Positions 56,900 through 64,000 of a stretch of DNA of 64,000 bases are shown piece after piece. A program made the position numbers and the translations under genes. Source of the DNA: Calamus simplicifolius (taxonomy: Eukaryota; Streptophyta; Magnoliopsida; Arecales; Arecaceae); contig UESW01003834.1 in assembly GCA_900491605.1 (NCBI GenBank), positions 230,653 to 294,652 on the forward strand, read 5' to 3'. Within the stretch, counting starts at the first letter, position 1, and each line of letters opens with the position of its first letter. The notes under the pieces were generated by a model. That model ran no database searches, was not told the origin of the DNA, and saw nothing but the letters and a program-made list of their open reading frames with translations.

Positions 56900-57880
56900 C
56901 AAGGATACTACTGACTGACAATGAGGGAGGATGCGTTCGAGCTCGTCAAGAGATGCGATATTTGTCAACATCATGCCAACATCCAGCGGCAGCCGACGTC
57001 CCAGCTGACCCCCCTGGCTGCACCTTGGCCTTTTGCCCAGTGGGGTATAGACATCTTGGGACAGTTCCCTCCAGCTCCGGTCAACGCAAATTCCTACTGG
57101 TAGCCGTCGACCATTTCACTAAGTGGATCGAGGCCGAAGCGCTTGCCAAGATCATTGAGGGTAAGGTGAGATCTTTTTTCTGGAAATCTATAGTGTGCCG
57201 GTTTGGACTGCCGCATACTCTCGTCACTGACAATGGACAGCAGTTTGATAACATGGCCTTCCGAGAGTTCTGCGCCGAGCTAGGCATCTATCAGCGGTTC
57301 ACCTCCGTAGGACATCCCCAGACCAACGGTGCGGCTGAGGTAACCAACCGCATTATTCTTCAAGGACTTAGAGCCCTGCTAGATGACAACAAAGGACGGT
57401 GGGTGGAGGAGCTCCCCAATGTACTATGGGCCTACCACACAACGCCGCGAGCCCCCACCGGAGAGACTTCCTTCAGCCTAGTCTTCGGGTCCGAAGCTAT
57501 TATTCCTGTGGAGATAGGTGCCCTGAGCCCCCGGATGGAGTTGTACAGCGAGGGGGACAACCCAAATCAGTTGCAGGCCGACCTCGACCTAGTGAAAGAA
57601 TTATGAGACCGAGCGCGACTCCGGATGGCAACTTACCGACAGCGAACGACCAAGTATTACAATGCTCGCGTCCGTCCCAAGGCATTCTTGGCAGGAGACC
57701 TAGTCCTCCGATGAGCCGAAGTTTCAAAGCCGACTGAAGGAGGCAAGCTAGCGCTGAAATGGAAAGGATCCTAATGAGTCACGAAGGTACTCCACCATGG
57801 AGCGTACAAAATTGAGGGGCTAGATGGGAAGCCTCTCCCCCGCACTTGGAACGCATACAACCTACGTTAGTACTATCAAT
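56900..57880 (+). pseudogene. gypsy integrase
   Basis: Zinc-binding end CDICQHHANIQRQP, then the core with GIDILGQFP (first Asp), LVAVDHFTKWIEAEAL, HTLVTDNGQQFDN (second Asp), GHPQTNGAAEVTNR (Glu) and VLWAYHTTPRAPTGETSFSL. The C-terminal part GAYKIEGLDGKPLPRTWNAYNL ends near 57870. One frame change lies near 57100 and a TGA at 57604. Confidence 0.92.
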
Positions 57881-57970
57881 AGCTTGTTAATGTTCCTAAT
57901 TTGAGCATGTCTGCTAGAGTAATATTCATTCTCACTAACCCATGTCTTTGAGTGATCCTGCTTCTCATTT

Positions 57971-58170
57971 GAAGCCCGACTCCGCATCGGCACCTGAGGC
58001 CCGACTCCGCATCGGCACTCGAGGCTCGACTCTGCGTCGACACCCGAAGCCCGACTCTGCATCGGCACTTGAGCCCGACTCCGTGCCGGCACTCTAGCTT
58101 GACTGCATCGGCACACGAAGTCCAACTTCGCGTCGGAATTCGAAGTTTGGCTCTTCACCGATACAGCCCA
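57971..58170 (+). repeat. 25-bp tandem repeat, about 8 copies
   Basis: GAAGCCCGACTCCGCATCGGCAC and variants recur every 25 bp from 57971 (next at 57996). Spacer between pol and the antisense ORF, comparable in place to the 55-bp repeat at 490-712. Confidence 0.8.
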
Positions 58171-58581
58171 ATCCAGTGTCATCACATTGGCCCAGCAGTG
58201 TTAGCGCTCCGCTCGGTCTCGTGATGGTAGTCATTATGGATACCTTGTCTGCCCCTTAACCGACCTCGCGTCGACGCTACACTCCGGTGCTTCCAGCCTC
58301 TGTATCGGCCTATGACACGAGGTCATTTGCCAAGGCCATAAGGTCGTACTTAAGCGTGATTATCAGCTATGCTTGCCTATGGCCTTGACCGCGGCTATTA
58401 CGTAATTGACTCACGCCAGCTTATTCATATCATCCTATTCACTGTTAACTGGCTACGATGCAAATCAAATTAAGAACTGAACGAGGAATTTTCATTGATG
58501 GTGAAGTTACAAAATTGATGATCAAGTCGGACTTGGTACAATTGGATGTAAAAGAAAAGAAAATAAGAAAAGAAACTATGG

Positions 58582-61356
58582 TTAGGCCGGAGCTGGACCC
58601 TCATCCTCGGAAACATCATCCATCTCCAGCTCCTCAATTCCTTCAAGGCCATAGAGTCTCCGTATTTTCTCCTTACAATCTTGGAAGCCGCCATCATATG
58701 CAAATGCAGTTGTTTCGGCCAGCTCCTTATCGAAGGCATCAGACTTCCTAAAATCCTCTACGGCCCCAGCAGCCTTTGTCTCGGCCTCGGCAGCGTTCCT
58801 CTCGGCCTTGGCAGCCTTCTTTTCGGCCTCGGTCACTGCCGCCCTTAGATCGACAATCTCAGCATCAGCTTGGCGAGCGATTTTCTTGGCATTTTTGGCC
58901 CGCTCCTCGGCCACTCCTATTTCGATGGTGGCAGAGTGCAGTCGGTGCTTCAGCAAGTATACCTCCGCTTCAACAGCTTTTTGCTTCTCTTCGGCCACCC
59001 TTTGGTTTTCCTATGCCACCTAAGCGTTATCAAGCTCATTGGCCACTTGGCGCTGAGCCACTTCCAGCGCCTCCTCTGCCTTTTTAGCCCGGGCCAAGTT
59101 CCTAAAACGGGCAACTTCGGCCTCAGCTTCGACCCTCTGTGCCGGGCCACTTCAGCTTGGGCAACCCTCAGAGTGGCTTCAGCCTCGTCGGCCTTGGCCC
59201 GGGCCTGGTTTGTATCTTCCCGCGACTGGTCGATGGTGGTTTCGGCCTGAGACAAAAGGCCCCTGATGGCGATCAAAGAATTTAGCGTCTGCATAAAGAT
59301 CATTCGCGAGTTAGGTGAGAGTTGTGGTTCTGAAGGTTAGCATTGGGAGAGTACTTACCCAGAAGTGAGCTACAGACGCCTCCCAAAAAAATGTGGAGGT
59401 CTTTTGATTCTGAAGGAAACTATGGATCTTTGGTACGGAAGCCTGGGCCATTGTCCTTTCGGCCCAGCGGCTATGATGCAGAAGGATCAACTGAAAGGAG
59501 GGTGCATCGGCCTCGTCCTCCTCTGCGGCCTCGGTGGCCATCGGCATTGGGTTGAATGCCACCGGTGCTTCTGGCGCTTCAGCCCGCAAAGACTCTGCCC
59601 CTATTCCTTCATCAGACAGGGCAACCTCTAGAATTGACCCAACAGCCGAAATGATTGGCTCCGCCTCTGGAATAGAGGACGGCGGTGGTGCTTCGGTTTC
59701 TTGCCTTGGGGAAGTCTCGGTCAGATCGATGGGAGATGGGGGCGGCGCTGGTGAAGGTGAGCGAGGTCGTTCCTTCACCTCATTCCTTCCTGATGCCTCT
59801 CTGGCTTTGGCTCTTTCCACCTCATCCCTTCCAAAGGCCTCTCCAGCTTCGGCGCTTTCCACCTCGTTTCTTCCTGAGGCCTCTCCGGCTTCGGCCCTTT
59901 CCACCTCGGTTCTTCTTGAGGCCTCTCTAGCTTCAGTCCTTTCTGCCTCGTTCCTTCCTGAGGCCTCTCCGACCTCGGTTCTCTTGATAATTTTAATGGT
60001 GGCCCTTTTCTCGACAGGGTCGACAGGGGCCCCATCCACTCTAGCCTTCCTTTTCTTTGTAGCGGCTTGTCTTATCCTATGCAGCGATGGTGCCATGCCT
60101 GTAAATCAAAAAGCTTTAAGTCAAAAGAGGAAAAAAGGAGGAAAGCAAGAAGGAATGAAAAGGTTATGCTGCTCACCATTGCCACGAATAAGGCCTGCTA
60201 GCCGAAGATTCCCTTCGAATAGCAGTTGGTTGCATCGGGGGACGTCGGCAGTAATCAACTGCTCGAACGCCTTTCGGTCCTTTGGAAGTATGATGGGTTC
60301 TTATTTAGCTCGGTGTTGGGAACCTCCCATTTGGTCCTCACCCCCTCGATTTAGGCAAAGAAAAACATATCTTTCCAACCTTTGATGGAGGAAGAAAGGT
60401 ACAGTTTAAGGGATCTGGAAGGTCTAGGAGCAAAGGACCACCACCCTGATTGTTTTCTAAGGGTGTAGAAGCAGCGGAAAAGTGAAATTCTAGCCTCAAT
60501 CCCATGGAAATGGCATAATACCAAGAAACCAACAAGGGTTTGGATAGAATTTGGGACCAGCTATGCCAAAGCTAAAGAGTACCAATCTAGTATGTTTAAT
60601 ATGAATGGCTGAACGAGAATGCGAAGGCCAGCCATGAAATAATGTTCATAAAGGGCAATCCGGTCCGGATAGGAAGATGTTACTCTATCCTCATGTAAAG
60701 GCCGGTAGAGACGAAGGTCAGTGGGGATTTGGTATTGAGCCCTGAGATTAATTATCTCTTGGGTAGTTATGACGGAGGCAGTCATTTCGGGGGACTGCCT
60801 CGCAAGGGAAGAGGGGTCGGCAGTGGTCGGACGGCGTTGAGCACGAGCCCGTCTGGCGGCTGAGTGATTTTCGGTGGGAGGTCGCCCCGCAGACCGCAGC
60901 TCCTTCGAGGGAGCACCCCCCGCAGAGGAGGACCAACTAAGCGGGGGAGAAGGGGAAGGTTGTGAAGGGTTGGGAGAATAGCCTCCGAAATCGGAAATCG
61001 AACACGAAAGAGATAAGGAGGCCATGAAAGCAGAACTAACCTGAGATTGAAGGTCGAAAGTCAGCAATGGAGGGCTCGGGTGGTGGAAGATGAACAGGCT
61101 CGAACCAGGGTGACTCTCGTTTATACCTGTGTTTCAAATCATCCTGCCTGTCTTTGAATCGGCCACGCATCTGCTTGTTATTGGAGATCACTTCAACACC
61201 CATCTGGTGCACAGAATGCGAGGGACACCGCCTATGAAGGAACAGCGGTGACCTCACCGCAATGATGGCACCCGTCTTTCCATGGTTCCACGCCCGAGGA
61301 AAATCCTGCCCAATCCCAACAATCCGAAAGGATGAGATGACACCAGGACCGGCCAC
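58582..61356 (-). pseudogene. antisense ORF of Tat element (Transposase_28-type)
   Basis: Runs opposite to gag-pol. From the right: frames at 61356-61036 and 61067-60561 (the latter with YQIPTDLRLYRP, DRIALYEHYFMAGLRILVQP and NILDWYSLALA), continuing in other frames as LVSWYYAISMGLRLE and NNQGGGPLLLDLPDP (60535-60338). This matches the domain often called putative gypsy-type transposon (Transposase_28). Then a Ser/Glu-rich linker with repeats (60096-59311, RTEVGEASGRNEAE units) and an Ala/Glu/Lys coiled coil (59303-58582) ending GPAPA-stop. Introns or frameshifts separate the parts; I cannot tell which in all cases. Antisense genes are known from Tat-lineage elements, but their function is unknown. 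Confidence 0.75.
59760..59990 (-). repeat. 42-48-bp tandem repeats in antisense ORF
   Basis: CTTCCTGAGGCCTCTCCGG..CTTTCCACCTCG units repeat about five times and encode (R/N)EVERAEAGEASGR-type repeats on the minus strand. Confidence 0.7.
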
Positions 61357-61416
61357 CAGGAGGTACTACGGATATTAACACCCCTTTTCGCTGGTGAGTA
61401 CGCGCCCTCCCATCTC

Positions 61417-61430
61417 AGGGGTGGGGGGCA
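61417..61430 (+). other. polypurine tract next to inverted LTR
   Basis: CAGGGGTGGGGGGCA in plus orientation, as at the first gypsy element, but followed by TCAATC and the U5 end of an inverted LTR in place of a TG... U3 start. Confidence 0.8.
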
Positions 61431-61436
61431 TCAATC

Positions 61437-62091
61437 TGTTGCCGCCAAATCATTGCTGAGGTGCGTCGGGTGAGAGAAAAGCTTCACGGGCCTTCAGAGG
61501 AGTGATAGGATCACCTCCGTCGGCTGAGAACCTGCAAGAAAAGTTTCAGACCGATGGTTCCAATGGGGACCCTCCGACGCTCAAGTCAGTAATGCGGGGA
61601 ACATGAATTTCTTATCAGTAGAATTCGAGAGAGAGAGCCCCCCCCTTATCGGGGGCCGGCCCTTATATACATGTTCGGGGTCCCTCTTATCCTTCCGCGA
61701 TTACAGTCGGATCCTATCTTCTGTTAAGATCAACTTCATAGGTTGACGCCGGATTGTTAGACACGTTCCGCGAATATCGGCAGGTGCGTAGTATCTGTAG
61801 CTGCCCGTGATCCTAGCAAAAGATGGGCGAGTGGGCCGCATGGTGGTTTAAATCCGTTCAGCATTAGAATCTGCTTCATGGCTGAAATCGTGTTAAGGGC
61901 TGAGGCCGGAGCCGAAGTTGGAGCTGAGACCGAGGCCGAGAGCCGATGCCGGGGCCGAGACCGAGGCTAGGAGCCGATGTCGGGGCCAAGGCCGAGGCCA
62001 GGAGCCAAGGCCGAAGCTGGTTGAAATTATTATCCTTTCGAAAGTTGTGCATGCTATTACGTGCCGCCAGGAGGTGTGATTAGCCACATCA
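61437..62091 (-). repeat. inverted LTR of gypsy element
   Basis: Reverse complement of the left LTR: begins TGTTGCCGCC (complement of GGCGGCAACA) and ends GGCTAATCACACC-complement, ...GCCACATCA. Adjacent CAATC (61432-61436) matches the 5 bases that follow the LTR at the left primer region (GATTG reversed). Confidence 0.92.
61663..61669 (-). promoter_or_regulatory. TATA box of inverted LTR
   Basis: TATATAA on the minus strand in ATGTATATAAGGGCCGG. It points into the element toward the antisense ORF, whose first frame begins about 310 bp downstream. Confidence 0.5.
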
Positions 62092-62096
62092 GTAGG

Positions 62097-63500
62097 AAAG
62101 CCTTTTAACCTTCTTCTAAAGGAACATTCTTTATCGAGAAAGACTCTTACTATTATACAATGGCTCAGATGAGATTTTTGCGATTACTCATTAATAAATC
62201 CTTTGCTTCACAATATCCGGATTATCCTTCAGGATACTCACAGAGTTCAAATTCGTCGTATCTATTGGTAAGCCAACTCTGCAACTAACTGGATAACCGC
62301 CTTTATTATCCATCACTTTGGTTTCTAGAACTGAAAGCAAAAAGAATCGTGCCCTCTTATACTAAAACAAATCTTATTTTTTGACATTTCGGATTTGACT
62401 CGCACTAGAATGATGTGATCATCCACTTGTACCAAAAAAAAAACACTCTAACATCATACCTTTATCAGAATAGTTCAGACTAAATTTTTATAATAAAATA
62501 TTCTAAAGCAATACTTTAAAAATAGAGAAAATTTTTAATTCTATCTAAAGCAATTCTTTACTCTAAAAATAAAAAAATTCTCAACTATACACACCTAGAG
62601 TCTTATCAAATAGCTCATGGGGCATAGCATTGAAATCGCTATTATTCAGAATTTGTTTCCATTTTATTCTCCGTTGGAATAACTCCGCCCCCTTTCACAT
62701 AAATCAGGGAACTTTTTTTTCTTTTCCCATGTTTTTTTGTGCGTTCTTTCTTCCTTCTTCTCTTTCACCCTCAGTCTGCACCGTCGCAGGATCTTCTCTG
62801 CGCCTGGCCACGGCGGTTGCCAATGAGGTCTGCTGCTGGTCCGGCCTTTTTTCTTCTCAGTTGCAAGCTCTGGATCACTTGGCCCTCTACCAGACCATTC
62901 GAGGCCCCATCTGATCGAGGTCCCTTGGCGCAACGACCACCAAGAACCTCGTCTGCAACTCTTCTTTGCTGGCGATGGCGGTCTGGACGATTAGGGCCAC
63001 ACGGCCGCCGCCGCCGCCGCCAAATCATGGTTGCTAGGGTAGGGGCCTGCTCGATTGAGGAGAATCACGCAAAACGGCAGCTTACCGTGCGGCTGTCTCC
63101 AAGCTCACTGTGCGTTGGCCATCTCCACCACCGAAAAGGTCCAGTTAGAACTGAGACTTCTGACTTCTGAGTCCCCTGTCATGCACTACCATCGAGCTTC
63201 TAAACAGGTGCCGAAGAGAGGCCAACCACCTCTCGCCTCAGTTGATGTCTAGGCGAGCACCACCACCACCACCTCGCCCTTTGATCTACAAGGCGGCCAG
63301 CCTTGCCGAAGCTGGTGATGGCTGCTGCTACACCGGAGCTCGTCTTGGGTGCCGAAACAGGGGAAGAGAATTGATTTTTTATTCAGAATTCGAATGATAT
63401 TTTCGTCCTCATGGAACTGCAAAATAACATTCAGTCACAGGAAGAAGATGGGTGCTCTCCATGAAAGACCCTTCAATGATCAAATCAATGGAAGATTTCC
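62097..63500. other. Right flank of gypsy element and possible U5 of next LTR
   Basis: 62097-62600 continues the target sequence. 62630-63300 is GC-richer, with frames on both strands (for example 62739-63170 plus and 62664-62933 minus), none recognisable. Part of it may be R/U5 of the minus-strand LTR ending at 63967; the boundary could not be placed. Confidence 0.35.
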
Positions 63501-63967
63501 AACTTCAAATATAAGAAAGAAGGTTTTTTGAAGAGGTGAGTTAAGAAGGGATAGAGTTCTCACATAAAGATTTTTTCTTTTTTAGGGCTCTTGGGCCGTT
63601 ATTTAAAGAAGAGAATTTGACAAGCTGCTATCTAATTTTTGAAGGACTGTTATAAAAGTTCAAAGGTGATAAGATTGAATTGGTTATATCTTATCAAGAA
63701 GATTTGTGATCTCACGAATCACAAAGAAGGAGAGTCGTATCATGCTCATGTTTTCACTTATGAACGACCATTTTGGAAAGGAGTTTTGAGATCTTCATGA
63801 CTCAGTGATCTGATAGCTGAATATTCAGCGCAGATCGAGGATCGGCCAAAGAGAAAGGTTGGTGGAGCATACTTTGGCTCATGAGGATCAGTCGTGATCC
63901 CAAGGTGGGCCCGTTTATCTACCCACGTTAGCCAATTTGTACGGAGATAATTTTATCCCGTATCACA
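63500..63967 (-). repeat. 3' LTR (U3 part) of another gypsy element
   Basis: On the minus strand the LTR starts TGTGATACGGGATAAAAT at 63967, directly after the purine tract CTAGAAAGTGGAGGGCA (63968-63984). This closely parallels the first gypsy LTR (TGTGATGAGGGGTAAAAT). The left limit is not determined. Confidence 0.65.
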
Positions 63968-64000
63968 TGCCCTCCACTTTCTAGTTCATATCGTAGGTTC

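Larger units (their letters stand above)
51753..62091 (+). mobile_element. Tat-lineage gypsy element with inverted LTRs
   Basis: Left LTR (51753-52412) is in plus orientation; right LTR (61437-62091) is its reverse complement. The unit is flanked by GTAGG on both sides (51748-51752 and 62092-62096). Inside, in plus orientation: primer-binding region, gag, protease, reverse transcriptase, two RNase H-like domains, integrase, a 25-bp tandem repeat, then an antisense ORF region and a polypurine tract. Apart from the right LTR being inverted, this is a standard Tat layout. The coding region has many stops and shifts. The two LTRs differ at about 21 of about 245 aligned positions, nearly all transitions, so the insertion is old. 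Confidence 0.9.

Noticed and set aside
58776..60385. Plus-strand ORFs opposite the antisense gene of the gypsy element
   Set aside because: The minus strand carries the coiled-coil and Transposase_28-type motifs; the plus frames are complementary repeats rich in Ser/Pro/Phe.
62630..63252. Overlapping ORFs in the right flank
   Set aside because: GC-rich sequence gives open frames on both strands; none resembles a known protein and the region may be part of an LTR.

Overview
The window reads as a repeat-rich flowering-plant nuclear segment, probably monocot and possibly palm-like (low confidence on the lineage). The evidence is a class II LOB-domain (LBD) gene with one short intron, an intron-bearing SAR1-type GTPase pseudogene, a CACTA DNA transposon, Ty1/copia and Tat-lineage Ty3/gypsy retrotransposons, an L1-type LINE with RNase H, Tourist-like MITEs and an Au-like SINE tail. 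There are no bacterial operons and no recognisable rRNA, tRNA or CRISPR. Only one gene looks intact: the LBD gene at about 44.5-45.5 kb on the minus strand.

Layout. 0.36-4.68 kb: 3' part of a Tat-like gypsy element with tandem repeats, antisense ORFs, polypurine tract and 3' LTR. 5.7-27.7 kb: a dead SAR1-like GTPase gene. Its first exon is tandemly duplicated and split by a small LTR element (5.92-9.07 kb). Its last intron is about 18 kb because a CACTA element (12.998-26.267 kb) sits in it, and that element in turn carries a young copia element (18.395-25.138 kb, target site duplication AATAG). 30.26-30.90 kb: one Tourist-like MITE nested in another. 32.7-38.8 kb: a decayed LINE on the minus strand. 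38.8-44.5 kb: AT-rich intergenic sequence with a fold-back repeat. 44.5-45.5 kb: the LBD gene, with two same-family MITEs 0.9 and 5.2 kb upstream of it. 48.0-49.5 kb: a solo-LTR-like SIRE-type repeat with a palindromic repeat cluster. 51.753-62.091 kb: a Tat-lineage gypsy element. From about 63.97 kb leftwards: the 3' LTR of another gypsy element on the minus strand.

The most unusual object is the gypsy element at 51.753-62.091 kb. Its two LTRs are inverted (head-to-head) instead of direct, yet the whole unit is bounded by one 5-bp target duplication (GTAGG). Both outer ends are therefore U3 ends. The inner end of the inverted LTR lies against the polypurine tract and carries about 5 nt of the sequence that follows the LTR at the primer-binding site. 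This suggests a strand-transfer error during reverse transcription that produced a cDNA still able to integrate. It also places an LTR promoter directly upstream of the element's own antisense ORF.

The genes do not form a pathway. What the window records is layered insertion: LTR element into SAR1 exon 1, CACTA into the SAR1 intron, copia into CACTA, MITE into MITE. Coordinates of decayed elements are approximate where stated.
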